This document shows positions 1 to 8,833 of a stretch of DNA of 64,000 nt, one piece after another. The translations under genes were made by a program, and so were the position numbers. Every line of letters starts with the position of its first letter. Position 1 is the first letter of the stretch. The DNA is from Maricaulis sp047308265 (GTDB lineage Bacteria; Pseudomonadota; Alphaproteobacteria; Caulobacterales; Maricaulaceae): the NCBI RefSeq assembly GCF_047308265.1, contig NZ_JBKQWY010000003.1:310001-374000 (forward strand). Direction: 5' to 3'. The notes under the pieces were generated by a model. It made no database searches and was not told the origin of the DNA. It saw only the letters and a list, made by a program, of their open reading frames with translations.

Positions 1-124
1 GCACGCGAGGGCCCAATACGCATGGCCCTGATCCCAAAGGTATTGATCACGGCATTTTCGAGTAGCAATTGCCTTTCGCGTATCAGGCGATAGGCTTGCC
101 GATCCCAAGATTAAGGAGGGAATC

Positions 125-502
125 ATGGGTTTTGTAGACGCTATCAAAAGCGGTTTTAGCAATTATGTGGGCTTCCAGGGCCGAGCCCGTCGGTCCGAGT
201 ACTGGTTTTTCTACCTGTTTTACATTCTTGTCTCGTTCGTGACCGGATTCCTTGACGGGCTGATCTTCGGCACCACAGGCCTGTTCACCATTGTGGGTAT
301 TCTGGCGCTGTTGCTGCCTATGTTCGCGCTGGGCTTTCGTCGCCTGCATGACACCGGCCGTTCGGCCTGGTGGTTGCTGATCGGTCTGATCCCGCTGGTC
401 GGCTTCATCGTGCTGCTTGTCTTCTATGTTCAGGACAGCCAGCCGGGCACCAATAAATATGGCCCGAACCCGAAGGGTATCGACACCGCCGTCTTCGAAT
501 AA
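125..502 (+). CDS. DUF805 family small membrane protein
   Basis: A 125-residue inner-membrane protein of the DUF805 family; its function is unknown in general. The N-terminus carries the family-typical stretch GRARRSEYWFF (about residues 19-29), followed by three or four hydrophobic segments (about 30-55, 57-72, 83-105) and a short hydrophilic tail containing the typical PGTNKYGPNPKG. The start is well supported: AAGGAGGG lies 4-5 bases before the ATG. It stands alone, convergent with the thiolase that follows. Family assignment is confident from the pattern of aromatic and arginine residues; no role can be inferred from the neighbours. Confidence 0.85.
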   Translation: MGFVDAIKSGFSNYVGFQGRARRSEYWFFYLFYILVSFVTGFLDGLIFGTTGLFTIVGILALLLPMFALGFRRLHDTGRSAWWLLIGLIPLVGFIVLLVFYVQDSQPGTNKYGPNPKGIDTAVFE

Positions 503-529
503 GGCGTCCACGCGCTTATCCAGACAGAA

Positions 530-553
530 AACGGGGCCCCGCGGGGCCCCGTT
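530..553. terminator. GC-rich palindrome between convergent genes
   Basis: A perfect inverted repeat with 11-base arms (530-540 and 543-553), made almost only of G and C. It lies between the end of the DUF805 gene and the end of the thiolase gene, which converge. The position fits a shared bidirectional terminator, but there is no clear T-run on either side, so it may act as a transcription barrier rather than a classic Rho-independent terminator. Confidence 0.5.
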
Positions 554-628
554 CCAGTTTGCACTTTCATGTAAGTAACGGATCGGTCCGGTTGGCATCA
601 ATGCTCCGCAGAACCGATCAAGATGCGA

Positions 629-1831
629 TCAGGCCACCTCAAATAGGCCTGCAGCACCCATTCCGCCGCCCACGCACATGGTGCAGACAACATATTTCGC
701 GCCGCGGCGTTTGCCTTCGATCAGAGCGTGTCCAACCATGCGTGCACCTGACATGCCATAGGGGTGTCCGATGGAAATCGCACCGCCATTGACGTTCAGA
801 TTCTCGTCGGGAATGCCCAGCGTGTCGCGGCAATAAAGAACCTGAACGGCAAACGCCTCGTTCAGCTCCCACAGATCAATATCATCCATGGTCAGGCCAT
901 TGGCCTTGAGCAATTTCGGCACCGCGTGGATCGGGCCAATTCCCATTTCATCCGGGTCGAGACCGGCCACGGCCATGCCGCGATACACGCCCAGCGGCTG
1001 CAATCCGCGACGCTCGGCTTCGCGCGCTTCCATCAACACGGATGCGGAGGCGCCATCTGAAAGCTGAGAGGCATTCCCGGCGGTGATGAACTTGCCTTCG
1101 GCGACCTTGAGCCCGCCCTTGAAGACCGGTTTCAGCCCGCCCAGACTCTCTGCCGTTGTGCCCGGACGATTGCCCTCATCCTTCTCCAGCGTCACTTCGA
1201 TATCGGAAACCTCACCCGTCTCCTTGTTCATGAATTTCATGACGGACGGCAGGGCAACAATCTCGTCGTCAAACTTGCCCGCTTCCTGGGCCGCATGCGT
1301 GCGCGCCTGCGATTGTGCGGCATAGGCGTCCTGGGCCTCACGGGAGACGCCATAACGCTCCGCGACGATCTCGGCCGTCTCGATCATCGACATATAGAGG
1401 TCGGGCTGGTTTTCCTGGATCCAGGGGTCAAAGGCCCGATGGATGTTCATGTGTTCATTCTGGACGAGGGAAATACTCTCCAGTCCGCCCCCCACAGTGA
1501 CCGTCATGCCATCGGCAATGATCTGTTTGGCGGCTGTGGCGATCGCCATCATGCCCGAGGCACACTGTCGATCCATGGACATGCCGGCAATCGAGGTCGG
1601 CAGACCGGCCCGAATGGCACACTGACGCGCGGGGTTCTGGAAGGTCGAGCCCTGCTGCATGGCCGCACCCATGACCACATCATCAATCTCATTGGGGTCA
1701 ATGCCCGCGCGTTCAACCGCATGCTTGATGGCATGACCGCCCAAGGCCTGGGCCTGGGTGTCGTTGAACGCGCCGCGATAGGCCTTGCCGATCGGGGTCC
1801 GGGCTGTGGAAACGATGACTGCTTCACGCAT
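629..1831 (-). CDS. acetyl-CoA acyltransferase (thiolase)
   Basis: A full-length 400-residue type II thiolase, which cleaves 3-ketoacyl-CoA to acetyl-CoA and a shortened acyl-CoA (or condenses acetyl-CoA in reverse). The active-site residues are all visible: nucleophilic Cys90 in MDRQCASGMM, His356 in SIGHPYGMSG and Cys386 in CTMCVGGGMG; NEAFAVQ is at about 324-330. AAAGGAGAGAG precedes the ATG. It is the last gene of a run of fatty-acid genes on the minus strand, after an unusual tandem repeat. This context of acyl-CoA ligase and dehydrogenases favours a beta-oxidation role over polyhydroxybutyrate synthesis, but the exact chain-length preference cannot be read from sequence. Confidence 0.95.
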   Translation of the reverse strand: MREAVIVSTARTPIGKAYRGAFNDTQAQALGGHAIKHAVERAGIDPNEIDDVVMGAAMQQGSTFQNPARQCAIRAGLPTSIAGMSMDRQCASGMMAIATAAKQIIADGMTVTVGGGLESISLVQNEHMNIHRAFDPWIQENQPDLYMSMIETAEIVAERYGVSREAQDAYAAQSQARTHAAQEAGKFDDEIVALPSVMKFMNKETGEVSDIEVTLEKDEGNRPGTTAESLGGLKPVFKGGLKVAEGKFITAGNASQLSDGASASVLMEAREAERRGLQPLGVYRGMAVAGLDPDEMGIGPIHAVPKLLKANGLTMDDIDLWELNEAFAVQVLYCRDTLGIPDENLNVNGGAISIGHPYGMSGARMVGHALIEGKRRGAKYVVCTMCVGGGMGAAGLFEVA

Positions 1832-1841
1832 AACTCTCTCC

Positions 1842-1897
1842 TTTATGCCAGTGTGTTTATGCCGGTGTGTTTATGCCGGTGTGTTTATGCCGGTGTG
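1842..1897. repeat. four tandem copies of a 14-bp repeat
   Basis: Four head-to-tail copies of TTTATGCCGGTGTG occupy 1842-1855, 1856-1869, 1870-1883 and 1884-1897; the first has one change (A for G). Read on the minus strand, the copy nearest the thioesterase supplies that gene's stop codon (TAA, 1885-1887) and the last copy runs into the ribosome-binding site of the thiolase. The array thus sets the spacing between the two genes. Because the stop lies in the first copy met by the ribosome, changes in copy number would alter spacing but not the protein. Confidence 0.9.
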
Positions 1898-2682
1898 CGA
1901 TACCAGACGGTCTGCTGGCTGGTGGCGAGCAGAACGCCTTCCCGGCTCCACAGCCGGGCATGTTGATCAAAGAAACCGCGCGTGCCGCGCGCGCCCTCAG
2001 CTTCAGCCAGGACCCAACCATCGGATGCGCGTGCGAAATCCTCGGCACAGGCATGCAGGTAAAGGGTCAGGCTGACCGTCGAAATCATCTGGGGCTCTGT
2101 CACGCGCATGAAGACCCGCGGTGCGGGACTGTCGGACAGGGCGATCAGGCGCAGGGCATCCAGCCCCGCCGTGTCATCCAAACGCGCCCAGGCCGCCGAC
2201 CAGGTGGTGTCCATGCCCTGAAACGGCATATTCTTGGCCATGCGCAAATCCAGGGTCTGCGCCCAGGCCACAGGAAGATTGACGCGTTCCAGGTTTTCCG
2301 GAGCCTCAACATCGGGCATGGACGGTTCTGTCCACTCCAGTGTGTCCTTGCGACGCGCCACTACCGCGCTTGCCTTGCAGCACACCGCTTGCGTCTGGTG
2401 CGAGAGCAAACGGGCCGACCAGAAACTTGTCCCCTTGCCAGCGCGATCACACTGCACCTCGATCACCACCGCCCCATCGGGGATGGCAGACAGGAAATCG
2501 ACGGTCAAAGACACCAGTTCGAGATCATCCTCGGTCTGTTCGAGGATGGCTTTCGCCAGTATGGCCGCACTCCACCCCCCATAGGGGCCGATCATATTCT
2601 GGAAGCCGGGATGGGTCTGACCGGTCCATTGGCCCTCCTCCTTGCCGGGCTTCAATTGCAGTGCCGCGTCGAAAACACTCAT
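1885..2682 (-). CDS. TesB-like acyl-CoA thioesterase (first of two)
   Basis: A 265-residue double-hotdog protein of the TesB/4HBT_3 thioesterase group, expected to hydrolyse acyl-CoA to free acid and CoA in the cytoplasm. The family signature is the N-terminal GPYGGWSAAILAKAIL (about residues 32-47), and the C-terminus contains ARGFFDQHARLWSREG-like residues typical of the second hotdog. It starts within an ATGA overlap with the preceding gene, so the two are translationally coupled. Its neighbour upstream is a clear paralogue (same GPxGGWSAA motif and same C-terminal block), so this is a local duplication. The stop codon lies inside a tandem repeat. Confidence 0.8.
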   Translation of the reverse strand: MSVFDAALQLKPGKEEGQWTGQTHPGFQNMIGPYGGWSAAILAKAILEQTEDDLELVSLTVDFLSAIPDGAVVIEVQCDRAGKGTSFWSARLLSHQTQAVCCKASAVVARRKDTLEWTEPSMPDVEAPENLERVNLPVAWAQTLDLRMAKNMPFQGMDTTWSAAWARLDDTAGLDALRLIALSDSPAPRVFMRVTEPQMISTVSLTLYLHACAEDFARASDGWVLAEAEGARGTRGFFDQHARLWSREGVLLATSQQTVWYRTPA

Positions 2683-3566
2683 GCCTCGTCCTCGTCATGC
2701 CCGTCCTCAAGCCTGTCTGTGGCGTTGAACCAGACACTTTGCTGGGTGGTCGCGAGCAGTCGGCCATCACGGCTCCAGACCCGGGCATGCTGGTCATAAA
2801 ACCCGCGCCCACCCCGTGCACCATGGGTCTCCAGCAGAACAAAATCATCGGCGGTGGCCGCATAATCCTCTTCGGTGGCATGCAGGTAGACCGTCATCGA
2901 GACGGTCGACATCACCACCGGTTTGGACAGCACCAGAAATATGCGCGACATCGGCGTATCGGCCAGACAGACAAGGCTTTCCGCATCCAGCGGGCGGCCT
3001 GCATCCAGCCGGGCCCAGGCTGTGGAGTGGGTGGAGCCTGTATCGGTAAAACGCTCCAGCGTGGCGTGACGCAGATCGATGTGGTCCGCCCAGTTGCGCG
3101 GAATATCCCGCCGGGGGCACAGCTCCGGAGCCGGGATGTCCGGCATGCGGCTCTCTACCCAGTCAGTGGTCTCGCGCCGCCGGGACAAAATGGCCGAGGC
3201 CTTCACCAGTACAGACCCCGACAGGGGATCGCGGATCGCCACGCTCCAGAACTGGGTATTGCGCCCGGCCCGGTCACAAACGGCGGTCACCATGACAGGT
3301 CCTGTGGGGACACCCGCCGCAAAGTCTGTGGTCAGGCTGATCAGCTCCAGGCCCTCGGCGCCGGCATCACGGGCCGCCTGCAGGGCTGCGCGCGCCAGCA
3401 GTGCAGCACTCCACCCTCCGAACGGTCCGATCGCGTTTTCAAACGCGGCCAACGCCTCACCGGAATAGCGCGAGGTGTCCGCCGGACCCGAGCCGGCCGG
3501 GCTCAGATCCAGGGACACGTCGAACACATGCCGATCCGGCAGGTCTGGCGTCAGCTCAGCGTTCAT
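2679..3566 (-). CDS. TesB-like acyl-CoA thioesterase (second of two)
   Basis: A 295-residue paralogue of the adjacent thioesterase with the motif GPFGGWSAALLARAAL and the C-terminal block RGFYDQHARVWSRDG. An open frame continues upstream to 3809, but that extension reads as low-complexity sequence antisense to the ligase; I chose the ATG at 3566 (MNAELTPDLPDR), which overlaps the end of the ligase gene by 11 bases and aligns with the start of the paralogue. Likely hydrolyses CoA thioesters; the pair may differ in chain length or branching preference. The C-terminus is acidic (GHDEDEA), absent from the other copy. Confidence 0.8.
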   Translation of the reverse strand: MNAELTPDLPDRHVFDVSLDLSPAGSGPADTSRYSGEALAAFENAIGPFGGWSAALLARAALQAARDAGAEGLELISLTTDFAAGVPTGPVMVTAVCDRAGRNTQFWSVAIRDPLSGSVLVKASAILSRRRETTDWVESRMPDIPAPELCPRRDIPRNWADHIDLRHATLERFTDTGSTHSTAWARLDAGRPLDAESLVCLADTPMSRIFLVLSKPVVMSTVSMTVYLHATEEDYAATADDFVLLETHGARGGRGFYDQHARVWSRDGRLLATTQQSVWFNATDRLEDGHDEDEA

Positions 3567-5268
3567 TATCCGGTGCCAGCAGATCGAGACGCAGCCCGGG
3601 CTTGTCGATCTTGCCCGTGCCCACGCGGGGCAAGGGCCCGTCCATACGCCAGAAGACTTCCGGGCGTTTATAGGGGGCGAGCAAGGGTTCGAGGAAGGCC
3701 GAGATATCGGCATCCGTGGTCTGACTGTCCGGACGCATGACAATGGCAGCACCCACGCGTTCACCCAGTCGCTCATCGGGAATACCGATGACCGCGCTTT
3801 CGAGAACATCGGGATGCTGGGCCAGCGCGCCCTCGACTTCCAGACAGGAGATATTCTCCCCGCCGCGCAAGATCATGTCCTTGAGGCGATCCACGATGGA
3901 GAGGAAACCCTCCTCGTCGATAATACCCAGATCCCCGGTCTTGAACCAGCGATCCTCGGTCAACACGGCCGCCGTGGCCTCAGGCTGGTTGAGATACCCC
4001 CGGAACACGGCCGGAGAGCGGATCCAGACCTCGCCCTCCTCACCCGTGGCCGCATCGGATCCATCGGCGCGCACGGTCTTGACCTGGGTGACGGCCGGCA
4101 CGGGTCGACCACATGAACCCGGTCGCGCCTGATAGTCCGTCAGGCCATTATACGTGCCCAGCGCATTGGTTTCGGTCAGGCCATAACCCGAGCTGGACCA
4201 GGCCTGCGGGAAGGTTTCGTTGAGTTTCTTGACGTGAGCGGCGGGACGTTTGGCTCCGCCCGACCCCATATCCATGAGCGTATCAAGGGACACACCGCGG
4301 CGTTCGGCCTCCAGGGTCATCTCATGCGTCATAGTGGGCACACCCACCATATTGGTCAGCTTCTCCGACTGGACGAGGTCTACAGCCTCACCCGCATCCC
4401 ATTTGCGCATCAGGACCATTTTGCGACCCGCGATCAGGGACATCAGGAAGACCGCATGTGAACCCGTGCAATGGAAGAGCGGAACGGCAACGAGAATGCC
4501 CGGATCCGATCCGAAGAAATCCTCGCCGTCATTGGCCAGTTTCAGACCCGCGCCCAGAAGGGCATAGGACAGGACGGTGGTCACCACGCCGCGCTGGGTC
4601 AGAACAGCCCCCTTCGGCGCACCGGTCGATCCCGAGGTGTAGAAAATGGCGAAATCATCTTCGGGGGCCAGGGCGATCTCCGGTGGCGGCTGATTGGCTC
4701 CGGCCGCCATGATCTCGGTCAGCGTGCCATCAGCCTCGCCCTGCTCGCCATAACCGGCAATCAGGGTCAGGCCCAGCTCGGTCTTGATCGGTTTCAGACG
4801 CTCGCTTTGACGCGTACCGGCGATAACCAGCTTGGCCTGGCAATCCTTGAGCGCGTATTCCAGCTCCGATGTGGTCCACCAGCCATTGAGCGGCACAACC
4901 ACACCACCCGCAGCAATGACGCCAAGAAAGGCCGCCATCCACTCCGGACAATTGCGCAGGGCCAGCGCGACGCGTGTGCCCTGTTCGAAATCGGCCCGGG
5001 CGCGCAAACCATTGGCGACAGCAACAGATTTGCCGACCAGCTCGCCATAGGTCCAGCGCGTGTCGCCATAGACCACAGCGGTCTTGTCGGCGTGTTCCAT
5101 GGCCTTGAGCAGGACAAAGCGCAGGTCTGGTGGTGCGTTTACGTATCCAGGCTGTTTGACACCGAACACGTCCACCTCGCCCACGGCAAAGACGGGTTCA
5201 TTGGCAACCACGGCATGGACGAGTTGTTCCATCTGCTCCCGGGAGGGAGCGGGTTTTCTTTGGGTCAT
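3556..5268 (-). CDS. AMP-dependent acyl-CoA synthetase
   Basis: A 570-residue ANL-superfamily ligase that activates a fatty or other carboxylic acid to its CoA ester through an acyl-AMP. The P-loop IFYTSGSTGAPKGAVLT is at about residues 209-225; the A8 hinge region reads WFKTGDLG then IVDRLKDMILRGGENI, and the C-terminal catalytic lysine is in PRVGTGKIDKPGL. A strong GGGGAGG precedes the ATG. It lies just downstream of a terminator that closes the dehydrogenase operon, so it may have its own promoter or depend on read-through. The two thioesterases follow with overlap. A long- or medium-chain fatty acyl substrate is likely from context. Confidence 0.92.
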   Translation of the reverse strand: MTQRKPAPSREQMEQLVHAVVANEPVFAVGEVDVFGVKQPGYVNAPPDLRFVLLKAMEHADKTAVVYGDTRWTYGELVGKSVAVANGLRARADFEQGTRVALALRNCPEWMAAFLGVIAAGGVVVPLNGWWTTSELEYALKDCQAKLVIAGTRQSERLKPIKTELGLTLIAGYGEQGEADGTLTEIMAAGANQPPPEIALAPEDDFAIFYTSGSTGAPKGAVLTQRGVVTTVLSYALLGAGLKLANDGEDFFGSDPGILVAVPLFHCTGSHAVFLMSLIAGRKMVLMRKWDAGEAVDLVQSEKLTNMVGVPTMTHEMTLEAERRGVSLDTLMDMGSGGAKRPAAHVKKLNETFPQAWSSSGYGLTETNALGTYNGLTDYQARPGSCGRPVPAVTQVKTVRADGSDAATGEEGEVWIRSPAVFRGYLNQPEATAAVLTEDRWFKTGDLGIIDEEGFLSIVDRLKDMILRGGENISCLEVEGALAQHPDVLESAVIGIPDERLGERVGAAIVMRPDSQTTDADISAFLEPLLAPYKRPEVFWRMDGPLPRVGTGKIDKPGLRLDLLAPDNER

Positions 5269-5285
5269 GACGGACCTCCCCGGAT

Positions 5286-5309
5286 AAAAAAGGGGGCGCG
5301 AACGCCCCC
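5286..5309 (-). terminator. strong intrinsic terminator after acyl-CoA dehydrogenase pair
   Basis: Read on the minus strand this is GGGGGCG, a TTCG tetraloop, CGCCCCC and then six T residues: a textbook Rho-independent terminator. It lies 8 bases after the stop of the acyl-CoA dehydrogenase at 5317 and only about 18 bases before the start of the acyl-CoA ligase at 5268, all in the same direction, so it can separate or attenuate expression of the downstream genes. Confidence 0.9.
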
Positions 5310-5316
5310 CTTATCC

Positions 5317-6456
5317 CTAGAATTTACGAAGACGGGCGAAAGCGTCGGCGTGATAATTGGCATCACCAAACAAGGCCTCGGACACGCGAACCCGTTTGAT
5401 GAAGAAGCCGATATCGTATTCGTCCGTCATCCCGATGCCGCCATGCATCTGAATGGCTTCCTGGGCCGAGAGCTGGGCCACCCGACCCATCTTGGCCTTG
5501 GCCGCGGCCACGATCATCGCCGCGTGTTCGGGGGCCGCATCCAGCGTCTGAAGCGCCTTGAGCACAATGGACTTGCCCAGTTCGACTTCGGAATAGAGAT
5601 GCGCCGCCCGGTGTTGCAGCCCCTGGAATGTGCCGATGATCTGGCCGAACTGTTTACGCTCTTTGAGATAATCGACCGTGGTTTCCAGGCATTGTTGGGC
5701 CGAGCCCGACATTTCCGCGGCCAGACCGGCCCGTCCGCTGTTGAGAACAGCTTCCAGGGCACCATGACCGGCATCCACTTCACCGAGCACCGCATCCGCT
5801 GTGACCTCGACATTGTCGAGCGTGACGGACGCGAAATTTCGGCAGTCAATGGAATCCGTGCGGGCCACATCCACCCCGGCCGCCTCACGCGGCACCAAGA
5901 AAAGCGTGATCCCGTCGGCTTCAGCTTCGCCTCCGGCTGTACGCGCAGAGACAATCAACATGTCGGCGACATGACCTTCGGCCACAAATCCCTTGCGACC
6001 ATTGAGTTTGAACCCATTGCCCTCACGCTCGGCCTTGACCGTCACATGATGCGGCGCGTGTTTGCGGCCCTCATCGACAGCCACGGCCGTGATGGCATCA
6101 CCCACAGCAATACGGGGCAACCATTCCGACTTCTGGGCGTCAGAGCCAAAGCGTGACAGGGCGGTCGCGCCCATCACGGCGGTGGACAGATAGGGCGAGG
6201 CCGTCAGCGTGCGGCCCATTTGCTCGGCGATCACGCCGGCGGCGACATGTCCCATCGCAACGCCGCCATGCTCTTCGGGCACCAGCACGCTTGTCCAGCC
6301 CATCTCGGCCATCGCGGCCCAGGTTGCGCGGTCAAACCCGTCGGCATTTTCTTCATCACGCAGTTTGCGCAATTGCGCGATGGGAGCGGATTCGGACAGG
6401 AATCCCTTTGCGGCATCCTTGAGCATGCCTTCTTCTTCGGTCAGAACCATGGCCAT
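5317..6456 (-). CDS. acyl-CoA dehydrogenase family protein
   Basis: A 379-residue flavoprotein of the acyl-CoA dehydrogenase family, which introduces a trans-2 double bond into acyl-CoA. Recognisable features are ATWAAMAEMGWTSVLVPEEHGG (N-terminal domain), the middle domain with LNGRKGFV, and the C-terminal QMHGGIGMTDEYDIGFFIKR. The start was placed at the ATG at 6456 (MAMVLTEEEG), preceded by AGGAG; the longer frame reaching 6612 runs through the previous gene. It is only 30 bases after the other dehydrogenase and the two are probably cotranscribed. This type is often a heterodimer partner of the upstream gene product (as in steroid or branched-acyl ACAD pairs); that pairing is an inference. 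Confidence 0.88.
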   Translation of the reverse strand: MAMVLTEEEGMLKDAAKGFLSESAPIAQLRKLRDEENADGFDRATWAAMAEMGWTSVLVPEEHGGVAMGHVAAGVIAEQMGRTLTASPYLSTAVMGATALSRFGSDAQKSEWLPRIAVGDAITAVAVDEGRKHAPHHVTVKAEREGNGFKLNGRKGFVAEGHVADMLIVSARTAGGEAEADGITLFLVPREAAGVDVARTDSIDCRNFASVTLDNVEVTADAVLGEVDAGHGALEAVLNSGRAGLAAEMSGSAQQCLETTVDYLKERKQFGQIIGTFQGLQHRAAHLYSEVELGKSIVLKALQTLDAAPEHAAMIVAAAKAKMGRVAQLSAQEAIQMHGGIGMTDEYDIGFFIKRVRVSEALFGDANYHADAFARLRKF

Positions 6457-6485
6457 GGTTATAGATCTCCTGAATGGTTCGACGC

Positions 6486-7661
6486 TTAGGCGGTCGGCAA
6501 GTCGAGAATGCGTTTGGCGATGATGTTGAGCTGAACCTCGGAGGTTCCGCCCTCGATGGAATTGGCCTTGGTGCGAAGCCAGTGGCGCGCCACATCGCTT
6601 TCTGCACCCCATTCCAGGGCATCATGCCCGCCACTATCCATCATCAGCTCCAGGCGACGCTTGTTCAGCTCGGTGCCGTAATACTTCAGCATCGAGGAAT
6701 TCGCGCCGACGCCCTGACCGGACTTCGCTTCATCCGTGACCCGTTCCATGGTGGCGAGGAAGGCGAGACCATCAATCTCCGCACGCGCAACATCGGCGCG
6801 CAGCATCGGGTCGCTGAGCACGCCATCCGCGTTCAGCCCGACCTGCTGAGCTGCGACATCCCCCATCGGACGCATGGCGCCGACATTGGCTCCAGATCCT
6901 CCGATCATCTCACGTTCGTGGGTGAGCAGGTATTTGGCGATCGACCAGCCCTTGTTCATCTCGCCCACGAGATTGTATTTCTCGCAGCGGGCATCATCGA
7001 AGAAGGTCTCGCAGAAGGGCGACTTGCCGGAGATCAGCTTGATCGGCTTGGTGGTCACACCCGGCTGGTCCATATCGACCAGAACGAAGCTGATACCTTC
7101 ATGCTTGGGCGCGTCAAAATCCGTACGGACCAGAACGAAAATCCAGTCGGCCTGGTCAGCATAGGAGGTCCAGACCTTCTGGCCATTGATCAGATAGTGA
7201 TCGCCCTGGTCCTCACACTTCGTCATCAGCGAGGCGAGATCGGAACCGGCATTGGGCTCGGAATATCCCTGGGCCCAGCGGATCTCACCGCGGGCGATTT
7301 TCGGGAGATGTTCTTTTTTCTGCTCTTCATTGCCGTATTTCAGAAGAGCCGGCCCCAACATCCAGATGCCGAAGGACTGGAGCGGAGAGCGCGCCTTGAT
7401 GGCCCGCATCTCGTCCTTGAGGATTTTGGCTTCAGCCTTGGACAGGCCCCCGCCGCCATACTCCTTCGGCCATTCCGGGACCGTCCAGCCCTTCTCACCC
7501 ATGCGGTCGAGCCAGAGCTTTTGTGCCTCAGACTTGAAGGCGGCGTTTCGACCGCCCCAGACCGCATCGGTCTCGTCCTTCATCGGCTGGCGCATTTCTT
7601 CCGGACAATTGACGTCAAGCCAGGCCCGGACTTCCTGACGGAAGGCCTCTAAGTCAGCCAT
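6486..7661 (-). CDS. acyl-CoA dehydrogenase
   Basis: A 391-residue acyl-CoA dehydrogenase of the FadE17/26-like class. It has the FAD-binding QGYSEPNAGSDLASL block (about 155-169) and the C-terminal SIEGGTSEVQLNIIAKRIL block near residue 368-386. A GGGGAG sequence lies 6 bases before the ATG. First gene of a two-gene operon with the dehydrogenase at 5317-6456; the operon ends at an intrinsic terminator. An inverted repeat lies upstream at 7692-7711. Oxidises an acyl-CoA with electron transfer to ETF; the substrate is not determined. Confidence 0.92.
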   Translation of the reverse strand: MADLEAFRQEVRAWLDVNCPEEMRQPMKDETDAVWGGRNAAFKSEAQKLWLDRMGEKGWTVPEWPKEYGGGGLSKAEAKILKDEMRAIKARSPLQSFGIWMLGPALLKYGNEEQKKEHLPKIARGEIRWAQGYSEPNAGSDLASLMTKCEDQGDHYLINGQKVWTSYADQADWIFVLVRTDFDAPKHEGISFVLVDMDQPGVTTKPIKLISGKSPFCETFFDDARCEKYNLVGEMNKGWSIAKYLLTHEREMIGGSGANVGAMRPMGDVAAQQVGLNADGVLSDPMLRADVARAEIDGLAFLATMERVTDEAKSGQGVGANSSMLKYYGTELNKRRLELMMDSGGHDALEWGAESDVARHWLRTKANSIEGGTSEVQLNIIAKRILDLPTA

Positions 7662-7691
7662 ATATCTCCCCTTTATCGAACGGCGCCTCTC

Positions 7692-7711
7692 TTACGTTGA
7701 CGCTCGCGTAA
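7692..7711. promoter_or_regulatory. inverted repeat upstream of acyl-CoA dehydrogenase operon
   Basis: TTACG and CGTAA arms are separated by 10 bases, about 30 bases before the start of the dehydrogenase operon. The right half (GCTCGCGTAA, 7702-7711) recurs at 8702-8711 just upstream of the desaturase gene. This could be an operator for a lipid-responsive repressor of the TetR or MerR (LiuR-like) type; no such regulator is encoded in the window and the match to any known site is not established. Confidence 0.35.
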
Positions 7712-7758
7712 ATTATCAAGGGGAGATATTAAGCGGTTTTTCGCGGTCTGCAATCGCC

Positions 7759-8667
7759 TCAGGCGAATTGTGGCGCGATCTGAAGGTTTTTCGCCCAGCC
7801 AAGACGCTTCATCACCAGCAGCGCCGTACCGTTATAGTCGACCAGGCGGTTGAAAAATCCCTTCTTGGGCAAATGCAGCGCCGATTTCGGGAATTCATGG
7901 TGGTGATCATGCAGGGCCTCGCCGCCGGTGAGGAAGGCCAGGAGATAATCGAACCAGAGCGGTGTTTTCATGTGGCCAAACACATTCACACCCAGCGTGG
8001 TGGCGTGGAACTGGATACCCCGGCCAATCACCACACTGGCATGAATGATCGCGGTGAGAATCAGAGAACCGCCTGAAAGCGCGACGATGGCATAGATCAC
8101 GCCCGGCACCAGGAAATGCAAAACCAGGGACAGGGAAATGTGATAGCGATCGCCGAACAGGACGACCTTGTTCTCCTTGAGCCACATCGGCATCGGACGC
8201 GCGAGATCATTTTCATCACGCCACATGATCCAGCCGATCCAGGCCCAAAATTTGGACTCATTGGGATTGTGCGGATCACCGGCCTGATCGGCAAAGCGGT
8301 GATGCTGGGAGTGATAATTCACCCAATCCTTCAAGGAGCCCTGCATGGCCAGGATGCAGTTGAACATGACGATGACCTGACCGGGCCATTTGATCTCGCC
8401 GGCCCGGTGCTGCCAGATCCGGTGCAGCGGCCCGATGCCCATATTGCACAGGAAGATTGACAGGCCCATCGCTGCCACGCCGATCGGCGCATACCACCAG
8501 CGCAAGGTCAGCCCATCGAGAGCCAGGCCCAGCACCAGTGCGCTCAGAAGAACGACGGCCCCGAGAGCGGGATAGATAATTGCGGAAAAGACGCTGGCCC
8601 AGTTGAGGGTCTGCCAGGACTTCAAGATCGCCTCGGAACGGGCGCGAATGCGGGATTCAATGGTCAT
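7759..8667 (-). CDS. acyl-CoA (delta-9-type) fatty acid desaturase
   Basis: A 302-residue membrane di-iron desaturase that inserts a cis double bond in fatty acyl chains. The three histidine boxes are complete: HRIWQHR (about residues 82-88), HSQHH (119-123) and HDHHH (about 255-259). Four hydrophobic segments flank them (about 25-50, 58-77, 180-200, 205-220). The ATG at 8667 begins MTIESRIRAR; no good ribosome-binding site precedes it. It is a single gene with its own upstream region, next to beta-oxidation genes and sharing a 10-base sequence with the promoter region of the dehydrogenase operon, which suggests co-regulation of membrane lipid composition and fatty acid use. Confidence 0.9.
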   Translation of the reverse strand: MTIESRIRARSEAILKSWQTLNWASVFSAIIYPALGAVVLLSALVLGLALDGLTLRWWYAPIGVAAMGLSIFLCNMGIGPLHRIWQHRAGEIKWPGQVIVMFNCILAMQGSLKDWVNYHSQHHRFADQAGDPHNPNESKFWAWIGWIMWRDENDLARPMPMWLKENKVVLFGDRYHISLSLVLHFLVPGVIYAIVALSGGSLILTAIIHASVVIGRGIQFHATTLGVNVFGHMKTPLWFDYLLAFLTGGEALHDHHHEFPKSALHLPKKGFFNRLVDYNGTALLVMKRLGWAKNLQIAPQFA

Positions 8668-8833
8668 GGGGAGAACTCGTTAAAACGGTCGGATCGACTC
8701 TGCTCGCGTAATTTTTTTCGCGCCACTTTCCCCTGTAAGCCCGAGCCCGTCAATTTACCGATCCGGTGTCGCTATAAAAAACTCACCACACTCTATAGGT
8801 GTGACGCAGCACTCTGTTTATTCAGGCGCGACG

